The position numbers were made by a program, and so were the translations under genes. From contig JAFGWG010000208.1 of NCBI GenBank assembly GCA_016937255.1, positions 1 to 33,704 on the forward strand: 33,704 bases of DNA, in the 5' to 3' direction. The first letter of the stretch is position 1. Each line of letters starts with the position of its first letter. Positions 1 through 7,522 of this stretch are shown piece by piece. This DNA is from Bacteroidales bacterium. Its GTDB lineage: Bacteria; Bacteroidota; Bacteroidia; Bacteroidales; DTU049. The notes under the pieces were generated by a model, which was not told the DNA's origin, did no database searches, and was given only the letters and a program-made list of their open reading frames with translations.

Positions 1-317
1 GAAACAGTATCATTTTCTGTAAGCTGCGGGAATATTTTGAAGGCGTTAGCCCTTGTAAAGTCTTTTAAAATAACATTAGGAATAGAATCGAGAAATTCAT
101 TATTCACGAAATCAAAAAAAGGACGAACAACCCTGTTTGTATCATTAATATTTACAGAATCTGTAAATTGCGGCTGTATCCAAAGCAACAATACACTTTT
201 TTCAACAAGGTTTCCGTTAATCGTATCATATGGATTCGGCGCACTAGGTTTAATTTGAATTTGGCCATAGGAAAATCCTGTAATCAAAACTATTATTAAC
301 AATAATACTCCTTTCAT
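1..317 (-). CDS. Secreted protein of unknown function, 5' part only
   Basis: This minus-strand reading frame begins with ATG at 317 and stays open for 105 codons to the window edge, so the C-terminus is missing. The first 19 or so residues form a clear signal peptide (MKGVLLLIIVLITGFSYGQ), so the product is exported. The mature part starts QIQIKPSAPNPYDTINGN and continues with alternating hydrophobic and Asp/Asn-rich segments. I recognise no domain in the visible part. A Bacteroidota -7 element lies about 38 bases upstream on the same strand. The gene is divergent from the flavoprotein gene at 483. The signal peptide and open frame are seen directly; nothing about function can be inferred. 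Confidence 0.75.
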   Translation of the reverse strand, partial: MKGVLLLIIVLITGFSYGQIQIKPSAPNPYDTINGNLVEKSVLLLWIQPQFTDSVNINDTNRVVRPFFDFVNNEFLDSIPNVILKDFTRANAFKIFPQLTENDTV

Positions 318-355
318 TGTATCAATTTGTTATGTATAATATATAATTTTTACTG

Positions 356-363
356 CAAAAATA
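356..363 (-). promoter_or_regulatory. Putative -7 element of the left-edge secreted gene
   Basis: The minus strand reads TATTTTTG, a match to the Bacteroidota -7 consensus TAnnTTTG, about 38 bases before the ATG at 317. No good -33 TTG lies at the expected distance. Confidence 0.45.
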
Positions 364-470
364 GAAATTAATAAGATATCTTGAAATATTTCTGTGGCTG
401 TTTTGCAATAGTTAATGAATGAAGGCCTTTATATTCAATAAATGTACACCATAAATGCTTCTCAAAACCG

Positions 471-478
471 TATCTTTG
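471..478 (+). promoter_or_regulatory. Putative -7 element almost touching the start codon at 483
   Basis: TATCTTTG matches TAnnTTTG and ends only four bases before the ATG. Because transcription in this phylum starts a few bases after the motif, the mRNA would be leaderless or nearly so. No convincing -33 element is present. Confidence 0.5.
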
Positions 479-482
479 CCCC

Positions 483-1688
483 ATGCAAATTGCAATAATT
501 GGTGGTGGTGCGGCAGGATTCTTTTCTGCAATTCATGTCAAGGAAAACTTTCCTGATGCCTTTCTTGTTATTTATGAGAAGTCTGATAAAACACTGTCTA
601 AAGTGAAAGTTTCCGGTGGAGGTAGATGCAATCTCACCAATGGCTGCACAGATATAAATGACTTTTCTGAAGCCTATCCTCGTGGCGCACGACAATTGAG
701 AAAAGCTTTTGGCCATTTTGATAATAAGGATACCATGAGGTGGTTTGAAGACCGAGGTGTGCCTTTGGTCATTCAGGACGATAACTGTGTATTTCCTGCT
801 TCTCAGAATTCACAAAGCATAATCGATTGTTTTATGAATGAAGCCAAGCGGTTGAATATCAAAATTGAACTTAATGCGGGAATTATTGGTGTTGAGCCTA
901 TTGGGAATCAAATAGAACTTGAATTTGAAAAGGGATCAAAGGTTTTTGACAAGGTCATTGTAGCAACAGGAGGTTCACCAAAACGCGCAGGTTTGGCCTG
1001 GCTGGAAAATATGGGTCATGAAATTGAAGAACCTGTGCCTTCTCTGTTTACTTTTAATATGCCTTCGGAAAATATAAAGACATTGATGGGTATAGTTGTT
1101 GAAAATCCGTCTATAAGTATTCAAGGAACAAAGTTGAAATCTGATGGCCCTTTACTGATTACGCATTGGGGCATGAGTGGCCCTGCGGTTTTGAAATTAT
1201 CGGCATATGGAGCACGAATTTTAAGTGATTTGAATTACGAGTTTAAAATTCAAGTCAATTGGGTAAATATTCGACAAACGGAATCTGTTTTAGACGATTT
1301 ATATGCGGTTGTTTTGAGAAATTCGAACAAGCTTTTATTGAATTTCAGACCTTATTCCTTGCCGGAAAGGTTATGGCATTATCTTCTTGAGCGTGGAGGT
1401 CTTTCGAAAGAACTTACTTGGGGGCAACTTGGTAAAAAGTCGCTCAATAAGTTGGTAAATATCCTTACAAATGATGTGTACACTGTTAGCGGAAAAACCA
1501 CATTTAAAGAAGAGTTTGTAACCTGCGGAGGCGTAAGTTTAAGCAGCATTGATTTTAAAACCATGCAGAGCAAAGTTTGTCCAAATCTGTATTTCGCCGG
1601 TGAAGTAATGGATATTGATGGAATTACCGGTGGGTATAATTTTCAGGCAGCCTGGACAACGGCTTTCATAGCAGGGAAACTTCTCTAA
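483..1688 (+). CDS. HI0933/BaiN-family NAD(P)/FAD-dependent oxidoreductase
   Basis: A 401-residue flavoprotein of the HI0933 (YhiN/BaiN) family, the normal length. The N-terminus has the dinucleotide-binding motif IGGGAAGFFSA at residues 6-16, followed by the family motif VSGGGRCNLTN near residue 43. The C-terminus has GEVMDIDGITGGYNFQ, the second FAD-binding signature. There is no signal peptide, so it should be cytosolic. Members bind FAD; physiological substrates are mostly unknown, and names such as aminoacetone oxidase or BaiN cannot be assigned from sequence alone. It is a single-gene unit whose -7 element nearly touches the ATG. Its TAA stop overlaps the TAG of a decayed polyprenyl synthase fragment on the other strand, suggesting the two genes were once directly convergent. 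Family confidence is high; substrate is unknown. Confidence 0.9.
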   Translation: MQIAIIGGGAAGFFSAIHVKENFPDAFLVIYEKSDKTLSKVKVSGGGRCNLTNGCTDINDFSEAYPRGARQLRKAFGHFDNKDTMRWFEDRGVPLVIQDDNCVFPASQNSQSIIDCFMNEAKRLNIKIELNAGIIGVEPIGNQIELEFEKGSKVFDKVIVATGGSPKRAGLAWLENMGHEIEEPVPSLFTFNMPSENIKTLMGIVVENPSISIQGTKLKSDGPLLITHWGMSGPAVLKLSAYGARILSDLNYEFKIQVNWVNIRQTESVLDDLYAVVLRNSNKLLLNFRPYSLPERLWHYLLERGGLSKELTWGQLGKKSLNKLVNILTNDVYTVSGKTTFKEEFVTCGGVSLSSIDFKTMQSKVCPNLYFAGEVMDIDGITGGYNFQAAWTTAFIAGKLL

Positions 1689-1774
1689 AAATCTCTCACA
1701 AGTAAAGACTCAGCAAAATCGCTTAATCAGTTGGTATTCAGATTTGTTTTACCCAAAGCATCTATGATTTTTCA
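1685..1774 (-). pseudogene. Decayed 3' fragment of a polyprenyl diphosphate synthase gene
   Basis: Read on the minus strand, 1688-1726 encodes LSDFAESLLVRDF followed by TAG at 1685-1687. These 13 residues are identical to the C-terminus of the intact polyprenyl synthase at 5597-6571. Further upstream (1730-1771) it reads KIIDALGKTNLNTN, against KSMDALDKINLKPE in the intact gene. An in-frame TGA at 1727-1729 and loss of three codons break the frame, and another TGA follows at 1772-1774. At DNA level 36 of 39 bases agree between 1688-1726 and 5600-5638. I found no more of the gene upstream of about 1775. It is a relic in the same orientation as the intact copy, about 3.9 kb away. Confidence 0.85.
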
Positions 1775-1831
1775 GGTAAATAATTATGGGAAAGCCTACA
1801 AAATGCATTATTAGCAACCAAGAAAAATGCC

Positions 1832-1839
1832 TATATTTG
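1832..1839 (+). promoter_or_regulatory. Putative -7 element of the YCF48-repeat gene
   Basis: TATATTTG fits TAnnTTTG about 57 bases before the ATG at 1897, leaving a leader of roughly 50 bases. The -33 region is poor. Confidence 0.5.
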
Positions 1840-1896
1840 GAAAACCTTACTGAATTCAAAGTTCAGAGTCAGCATTTTAAACATTGAAAAAATAAG

Positions 1897-4014
1897 ATGA
1901 AAAAAATATTTCTTTTTTTTAGTTTGGTTTTCATTATCAACGCTTATGCTGAGGCACAAAACTCAACTTGGGTAAAACAGCACCCCCTACCACAGGGTAA
2001 TGATTTAAATGCTGTTTATTTCGCTGATGCAAATACGGGTTATGCCGTAGGTAGCATAGGAACCATTATGAAAACAATCGATGGTGGTAATACCTGGTTC
2101 ATACAAAATAGCGGCATAACTACATATCTTAATTCTGTCTTTTTCACAGATCTTAATACTGGCTATGCTGTAGGGGGTATGGGTAAAATCTTAAAAACCA
2201 TTAATGGGGGAACAAGCTGGACCTTGCAAACAAGCAGCCTTAATACAACAGATAATTTGAATTCTGTGTATTTTACTTCTACAGATACTGGTTACGTTGT
2301 AGGTATTAATGGTAAATTACTAAAAACAACAGATGGCGGTATTAACTGGATAGTACAGACAAGCAATACAACAGATTTTTTTAATGAAGTTTTTTTTACA
2401 GATGGTAATACCGGTTATGCTGTTGGTTTAAGTACGGCTAGTTATTATGGAATAATGTATAAAACAATTGATGCCGGGCTTACTTGGTTAACACAAACCA
2501 TAGATACTGTTTCTGGCTTAGAATCAATTCATTTCTCTGATCTCAACTCCGGATATGCTGTTGGAGGGAGTGGAACCCTGCTAAAAACAATTGATGGAGG
2601 CGCAAACTGGACGGTTCAGTCATGCGCATGTACAGAACTTTTTAGCACTGTTTATTTTACTAGCTCAGATACAGGTTATGCTGGGGAAAGTGCCTATGGA
2701 AGAATCTGGAAAACCACAGATGGCGGAATAAACTGGATCACCCAAATGGGTATATCAATGCTTGGTATTAGATCTATTTATTTCTTAAACAACAATACAG
2801 GTTGGGCCGTTGGGGGAGGGGGTAGTATTCTTAAAACTACTGACGGAGGCGTTAACTGGAATTCTCAAACACATGTTGTAACTAGTGAAAGTTTAAATTC
2901 ATGTTATTTCACTGATGGCCAAACAGGTTATGCTGTTGGCGATGGATCAACTTGTTTGAAAACGGTCAATGGCGGAGCAGATTGGGTCGAGTTAGGTTCT
3001 ACCAGGCCATGGGCACCGGTATGCGATCTATATTCTGTGTATTTTGTCAATACCGATACAGGTTACGCTGTTGGCGGAGACAATTGTACTTGGCTTGAAA
3101 CAGGTGTAATTTTTAAAACCACCGATGGTGGAACAAATTGGGTCTTGTTTAGAGATCATCCCTCATTGATATTGTATTCGGTATATTTCCCCACAACCAC
3201 CACGGGTTACATTGTTGGTGATTATGGAAGAATCTTGAAAACAATTGACGGAGGAACAAGCTGGGTGCCACAAACAAGTGGTATTACAAACGACCTGAGA
3301 TCCGTGTTTTTTACTGATGAGAATAACGGGTACGCTGTCGGAAATTTTGGCAAGATATTAAAAACAACGAATGGCGGTGCCAACTGGACCATTCAGACAA
3401 GCAATACAATTTATGATCTGCTTTCAGTTTACTTCACTGACGCTAACACTGGTTATGCTGCTGCTCGATATGGAACGATCTTAAAAACCACAGATGCCGG
3501 TGTGAGCTGGACAATACAACAAGTAGGTGTTGGGCACAATTTATATTCTGTATTTTTTGTTGACGCAAACAGAGGCTGGGCAGTAAGCGGTGGCGGTACT
3601 GTCTTAAATACTACAGATGCTGGCATTTCTTGGATTGAAGCAACAGTTCCGGGAAGTGGTTCCTTATATTCTGTATTTTTTCCTAGCGCAGACACAGGTT
3701 ATGCAGTTGGATATAAAGGAGCAATCTTTAAAACCGAAGATGGTATAGTTGGTGTAGATGAAAATACAACCGAGATATCGTTTGCTGTTTTCCCAAATCC
3801 TGCTGCTGATTTCATTACGATCAATACAAACAGCACGAACAGTATTGCCATGACAGTAAATATATTCGATGTCGCGGGAATTTTGGTTCACACAGAAATA
3901 CTAAAACAAAGCCAAGAACCAATTTATATCGGCAATCTTAGCAACGGTGTGTATTTAATTGAAATCATCTCAGAAGAATTGTCTGGAAAACAAAAACTAA
4001 TAATTCAAAGATAA
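1897..4014 (+). CDS. Secreted YCF48-type beta-propeller repeat protein with T9SS type A C-terminal signal
   Basis: A 705-residue exported protein. A signal peptide covers about residues 1-20 (ending AEAQ). Fourteen repeats of about 40-50 residues follow, each with the pattern (L/F)-x-S-V-Y-F-T-D-x-N-T-G-Y-A-V-G, then G-x-I-L-K-T-T-D-G-G-x-x-W. This is the signature of YCF48/photosystem II assembly factor-like (BNR-like) beta-propellers. Fourteen blades would fit two seven-bladed propellers, which is my inference. From residue 627 to the end is a T9SS type A sorting domain (VFPNPAADFITI, then GNLSNGVYLIEI and a KLIIQR tail), so it should cross the outer membrane by the type IX system and be anchored or released at the surface. 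Such proteins are typical surface adhesion or binding scaffolds; the ligand is unknown. It lies inside the block bracketed by the two polyprenyl synthase tails. Confidence 0.9.
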   Translation: MKKIFLFFSLVFIINAYAEAQNSTWVKQHPLPQGNDLNAVYFADANTGYAVGSIGTIMKTIDGGNTWFIQNSGITTYLNSVFFTDLNTGYAVGGMGKILKTINGGTSWTLQTSSLNTTDNLNSVYFTSTDTGYVVGINGKLLKTTDGGINWIVQTSNTTDFFNEVFFTDGNTGYAVGLSTASYYGIMYKTIDAGLTWLTQTIDTVSGLESIHFSDLNSGYAVGGSGTLLKTIDGGANWTVQSCACTELFSTVYFTSSDTGYAGESAYGRIWKTTDGGINWITQMGISMLGIRSIYFLNNNTGWAVGGGGSILKTTDGGVNWNSQTHVVTSESLNSCYFTDGQTGYAVGDGSTCLKTVNGGADWVELGSTRPWAPVCDLYSVYFVNTDTGYAVGGDNCTWLETGVIFKTTDGGTNWVLFRDHPSLILYSVYFPTTTTGYIVGDYGRILKTIDGGTSWVPQTSGITNDLRSVFFTDENNGYAVGNFGKILKTTNGGANWTIQTSNTIYDLLSVYFTDANTGYAAARYGTILKTTDAGVSWTIQQVGVGHNLYSVFFVDANRGWAVSGGGTVLNTTDAGISWIEATVPGSGSLYSVFFPSADTGYAVGYKGAIFKTEDGIVGVDENTTEISFAVFPNPAADFITINTNSTNSIAMTVNIFDVAGILVHTEILKQSQEPIYIGNLSNGVYLIEIISEELSGKQKLIIQR

Positions 4015-4118
4015 GGCAGTGTATAATATGCGTTTTTTTGTATATTGCTAGTCAATCTTAACGTGATTCAAATCCAAGAATAGTACAAATTGGGAATTTA
4101 GTTTTTAATTAAAAAAGA

Positions 4119-4124
4119 AGGAGA
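4119..4124 (+). promoter_or_regulatory. Canonical Shine-Dalgarno site of the CGGC-domain gene
   Basis: AGGAGA within GAAGGAGA lies eight bases before the ATG at 4133. An earlier ATG at 4128 opens only a two-codon frame (ATG AAA TGA), so 4133 is the start. Strong Shine-Dalgarno sites are uncommon in Bacteroidota, and I noticed none at the other genes here. Confidence 0.7.
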
Positions 4125-4132
4125 TTAATGAA

Positions 4133-4570
4133 ATGAAAATTGGAATAATAATCTGTGATAGATACAAGACTTGTGGAGGAGGAAAATGTTTCAGATCCAT
4201 GCAAAACAGAGAAGGAGCTTTTGATATTTATAGCAAAGATGAACCTTTGGAAATTGTGGGCTACACTACTTGCGGTGGCTGTCCGGGTGGAAATATTGAA
4301 TATGTTCCTGAAGAAATGATTAAAAATGGCGCCGAGGTAATTCATCTTGCCACAGGCTTCGTTGTTGGTTATCCACCTTGTCCCTATATTTCTCATTTTA
4401 AGAAATTCATTGAGGAAAAATATAAATTGCGTGTTGTTGTAGGAACTCATCCCATTCCGCAAAAGTATTTACTAACGCATGAAGAAATGGGTACTTGGAT
4501 TTCTGAAGAATGGAAAGAAATAATAAGCCCAACCATGGCCAACGAAGAATTACGAATTGAATATAATTAA
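4133..4570 (+). CDS. CGGC domain-containing protein
   Basis: A 145-residue cytosolic protein with the CGGC domain, a small cysteine-rich family found in anaerobes and thought to bind metal. Cysteines are at 8, 14, 19, 47, 50 and 83. The name motif is TTCGGCPGG at 45-53, with CDRYKTCGGGKCF at 8-20 and GYPPCPYI near 79-86. The C-terminal part has GTHPIPQKY. Length fits the family. The function of the family is not established, though the cysteine layout suggests metal or Fe-S binding. It is followed after 11 bases by a radical SAM gene, so the two are probably co-transcribed and may act together. It has the only canonical Shine-Dalgarno sequence noticed in the window, a hint of acquisition from another lineage. 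The domain call is secure; the role is not. Confidence 0.85.
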   Translation: MKIGIIICDRYKTCGGGKCFRSMQNREGAFDIYSKDEPLEIVGYTTCGGCPGGNIEYVPEEMIKNGAEVIHLATGFVVGYPPCPYISHFKKFIEEKYKLRVVVGTHPIPQKYLLTHEEMGTWISEEWKEIISPTMANEELRIEYN

Positions 4571-4581
4571 TCGGGTAAACG

Positions 4582-5520
4582 ATGTATAAGCATATTTTTG
4601 GACCAGTACCATCACGAAGACTTGGAATGTCTTTAGGCGTTGATTTAGTTCCTAAAAAAGTTTGTTCTCTCGATTGTGTTTATTGTGAAGTAGGAAAAAC
4701 CACAAAACTTACGCTTGAACGAAGGGAATATATTAAGACGAGTATAATAAAGGAAGAATTATCAGATTATTTTAAAAATAACCCAGACCCCGATTATATC
4801 ACCTTTTCAGGTTCAGGAGAACCCACGTTAAATAGTGATATAGGAGAAATTCTTCAGTTTATTAAAAAAAACAAGCCTAATATTCCAATTGCCGTTTTAA
4901 CAAATGGGACAATGCTTTTTGATAAAAATGTAAGAACAGCAATTAAAGATGCAAATCTTATACTTCCTTCTTTAGATGCCGCAACAGAAAGTGTTTTTAA
5001 AAGAATAAATTGCCCGGCTGAAGATTTAAAAATAGATAAATACATACAAGGATTAATTGATTTCAGAAAAGAGTTTACAGGCGAAATTTGGCTTGAAGTA
5101 TTTATCCTTCCCGATTATAATGATAGTATCAATGAACTGCAAGAGCTAAAAAAGGCTATTTTAGAAATTAAACCAGATTCAATTCAATTAAATACCTTGG
5201 ACAGGCCCGGAACAGTATCTGGATTAAGAGGTGCAACACGGGAAGAATTGCAGCGCATAGTCATGTTTTGGGAATTAGACAATGTTATAATAATTGCCGC
5301 TTCGCCCGAACGAAAAGAAATAAAATCATATAGAAGTGATATTGAAACAGCAATTATAGAAACTATCGCAAGAAGACCGTGCACTCTCGATGATTTAACC
5401 AAAATACTAGGGTTGCATGTCAATGAAATTAATAAATATCTTGACGTTTTAGAAGCAGATAAAAAGATTGAAACGGTACAGGAAGAAAGAGGTGTTTTTT
5501 ATCAAAACAGAGATAAATAG
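4582..5520 (+). CDS. Radical SAM protein (COG0731-like) with C-terminal winged-helix region
   Basis: A 312-residue radical SAM enzyme. The [4Fe-4S]-binding CxxxCxxC motif is C28-C32-C35 (VCSLDCVYCEVG), preceded by the subfamily motif FGPVPSRRLGMSLGVDLVP at residues 6-24. FSGSGEPTLN corresponds to the SAM-binding GGE-like motif. About residues 250-308 look like a small winged-helix domain (RRPCTLDDLTKILGL, then a DVLEADKKIE hairpin), a common addition in this group. COG0731 proteins resemble the tRNA wyosine-synthesis radical SAM fold, but bacterial members of this short type have no assigned substrate. It follows the CGGC gene by 11 bases, with no promoter between them. It converges on the polyprenyl synthase gene, with no clear terminator in the 76-base gap. 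Confidence 0.85.
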   Translation: MYKHIFGPVPSRRLGMSLGVDLVPKKVCSLDCVYCEVGKTTKLTLERREYIKTSIIKEELSDYFKNNPDPDYITFSGSGEPTLNSDIGEILQFIKKNKPNIPIAVLTNGTMLFDKNVRTAIKDANLILPSLDAATESVFKRINCPAEDLKIDKYIQGLIDFRKEFTGEIWLEVFILPDYNDSINELQELKKAILEIKPDSIQLNTLDRPGTVSGLRGATREELQRIVMFWELDNVIIIAASPERKEIKSYRSDIETAIIETIARRPCTLDDLTKILGLHVNEINKYLDVLEADKKIETVQEERGVFYQNRDK

Positions 5521-5596
5521 TTACTGTTGTTCAGCAGCTAATGAATTGAAAAAGAAATAGTATCTGCTAATCTAGGGCTAGGCTTATAATTCTCTT

Positions 5597-6571
5597 TTAA
5601 AAATCTCTCACCAGCAAAGACTCTGCAAAATCGCTTAAAACCTGTTTGTACTCAGGCTTTAGATTGATTTTATCCAATGCATCCATGCTTTTTACATGGT
5701 GCTTATGCATCAGAATTTTGCAATCGTCAATCACGCCGGCTTCGCGGAATAATTCCTGAACTTTTGCAATTTTCACCTGATGATCCATGTTCAGATCATG
5801 ATAAACCTCTAACAATTCATCTCTTTTTGCACCTTGAAGCTTTTCCATGGCATTTACATAGAGATAGGTTTTTTTGCAATCGAGAATATCGCCACCTACT
5901 CTTTTTCCAAATGTGGTTTCATCACCAAAAGTATCGAGCAAATCATCCTGAAGTTGAAAAACCATACCTACTTCTTCTCCGAATTCGAAAATCAGATTGG
6001 CTTGTTCTTCGCTTGCACCTCCTAGTATAGCACCAATTTTAAGACTGGCACCCATTAATACAGCAGTTTTCAACTGAATCATGAGAAGGTACTCAGCTAA
6101 ACTTACTACTTTCTCCGACTCAAAATTCATGTCGTATTGCTGACCTTCACAAACTTCCATAGCTGTTTTGGTAAAGACCTTTAAAACGGCCGGGAGTTTA
6201 TCTTCGCGGGTGAAAGTAACAAACTCATAAGCTTTGGCAAACATGGTGTCGCCCGAAAGAATGGCAGTATTGCTATTGTACTTTTTATAGACAGTAGGTT
6301 TCCCACGTCTTATTGGGGCATCGTCCATGATATCGTCGTGCACCAAAGTGAAATTGTGAAAAATTTCTATAGCAATGGCAGGATTTATTGCATCCTGATA
6401 ATTATTTCCAAAAAAATCGCAAATCATTACTGTAAGCACGGGGCGAATACGTTTACCTCCGGCTGATAACGCATAATCGATTGGCTCATATAGCTCAGGA
6501 GGATTTTTGAGGAATTTCAGACTTCTGAATTCACTGCAAAAAATATCCTGATATTTCTTAATGATTTCCAT
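5597..6571 (-). CDS. Polyprenyl (isoprenyl) diphosphate synthase
   Basis: A 324-residue trans-isoprenyl diphosphate synthase that condenses isopentenyl diphosphate with an allylic diphosphate. The first Asp-rich motif is DDIMD at 79-83, in FTLVHDDIMDDAPIRRGKP. The second is DDLLD at 209-213, in FQLQDDLLDTFGD. The substrate motif GGKRIRP sits at 38-44. The residue five positions before the first motif is Phe74; in related enzymes a bulky aromatic there shortens the product, so a C15-C20 product is more likely than a long quinone tail (inference). The start ATG abuts the stop of the sugar epimerase gene with no gap, so translation is probably coupled and both belong to one operon with rfbA. The last 30 codons have a decayed twin at 1685-1774. 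Confidence 0.92.
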   Translation of the reverse strand: MEIIKKYQDIFCSEFRSLKFLKNPPELYEPIDYALSAGGKRIRPVLTVMICDFFGNNYQDAINPAIAIEIFHNFTLVHDDIMDDAPIRRGKPTVYKKYNSNTAILSGDTMFAKAYEFVTFTREDKLPAVLKVFTKTAMEVCEGQQYDMNFESEKVVSLAEYLLMIQLKTAVLMGASLKIGAILGGASEEQANLIFEFGEEVGMVFQLQDDLLDTFGDETTFGKRVGGDILDCKKTYLYVNAMEKLQGAKRDELLEVYHDLNMDHQVKIAKVQELFREAGVIDDCKILMHKHHVKSMDALDKINLKPEYKQVLSDFAESLLVRDF

Positions 6572-7519
6572 TTATAAGATATATTTACTGTTATTGAGAA
6601 TATTCTGAATGCCATCCTCAAGAGGTAATAATGGGCGTTGCAAAACTTGTTTCATTTTGCTGATATCGGGCAAGCGCCTTTTCATATCACCATCTTTCAA
6701 TGCAGGCAAATGTTTTAGCTCTGATTTTGAATCTGTAATTTTAATAATTAGTTTTGCGAGGTCTATAACGGCTGTTTCATTGTCATTACCTATATTATAA
6801 ACTTCGTTCTCGGAATTTTTATCGTTAAGGTGGTTTTCGAAACAATTATAGCAGGCTTCTACATTGTCATCAACATAACAGAAAGTTCGGGTTTGGCTTC
6901 CATCACCGTAAATAGTAAGGTTTCGATTATTCATCGCCATGTTGATAAACCGACTAATTACAAAGTCTTTACTTTGCTTAGGTCCATATGTATTGAAGAA
7001 GCGGAATATCGTATAATTGAGCCCAAATTCCTGATAATATGATTTCAAAAAGGCTTCAGATGCATTTTTTACAATAGCGTAAGGTAGTTTTGAATTAAGG
7101 GGCGTGGTTTTTTCGTTTTGTGGAAACTCAACCGGTTCACCATACACTTCGGAGCTGCTGCTAAAAAAGACTCTCTTTATATTTGAGTTTTTTGCAAGAT
7201 TTAAAATATTCTCAATACTATGCAAATCGTGTAAAACCATTACCGGGTTTTTAAGTGTTCTTTGAACACCAACCATAGCAGCATAATGGAAAACATAGTC
7301 GAAATGAAAACTGAAAAATACTTCTGAAATATCGCGATAATCATTCACATTGCATTTGATAAACTTATACCTGTCTTGGTATTTTTCCGGAAGCTTGTTC
7401 AAGTCTCCAGTAGATAAATCGTCAACAATAACCAGATATATATCCGGATTTTCAAGCAGTCTTTCCGCCATGCTGCTGCCAATAAATCCGGCGCCGCCGG
7501 TGAGCAAAATATTAATCAT
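6572..7519 (-). CDS. NAD-dependent epimerase/dehydratase (extended SDR, nucleotide-sugar type)
   Basis: A 315-residue extended short-chain dehydrogenase acting on a nucleotide sugar. The NAD-binding motif GGAGFIG is at residues 8-14. The catalytic YxxxK is Tyr147-Lys151 (PYAIVKN), preceded by the active-site SSSSEVYGEP stretch near 120-129. HYAAMVGVQRT at 79-88 and FFNTYGP at 174-180 match UDP-glucose 4-epimerase and UDP-glucuronate decarboxylase-like enzymes. It is not a typical RmlB, although the gene before it is rfbA. Three bases separate it from rfbA, and it abuts the polyprenyl synthase gene, so it belongs to one operon. The exact reaction (epimerase, decarboxylase or dehydratase) cannot be decided from sequence alone. 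Confidence 0.87.
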   Translation of the reverse strand: MINILLTGGAGFIGSSMAERLLENPDIYLVIVDDLSTGDLNKLPEKYQDRYKFIKCNVNDYRDISEVFFSFHFDYVFHYAAMVGVQRTLKNPVMVLHDLHSIENILNLAKNSNIKRVFFSSSSEVYGEPVEFPQNEKTTPLNSKLPYAIVKNASEAFLKSYYQEFGLNYTIFRFFNTYGPKQSKDFVISRFINMAMNNRNLTIYGDGSQTRTFCYVDDNVEACYNCFENHLNDKNSENEVYNIGNDNETAVIDLAKLIIKITDSKSELKHLPALKDGDMKRRLPDISKMKQVLQRPLLPLEDGIQNILNNSKYIL

Positions 7520-7522
7520 ATG

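Noticed and set aside
1990-3750. Regularly repeating DNA that might suggest a repeat array
   Set aside because: The repeats are in-frame, diverged and encode beta-propeller blades; there are no uniform repeats and unique spacers as in CRISPR.
4128-4136. ATG AAA TGA minigene after the Shine-Dalgarno site
   Set aside because: Only two codons and out of frame; spacing to the ATG at 4133 is better. A regulatory mini-ORF is possible but unsupported.
5677-6030. Plus-strand 117-codon frame
   Set aside because: It is antisense to the catalytic part of the polyprenyl synthase, with His/Leu-rich shadow composition and no start context.
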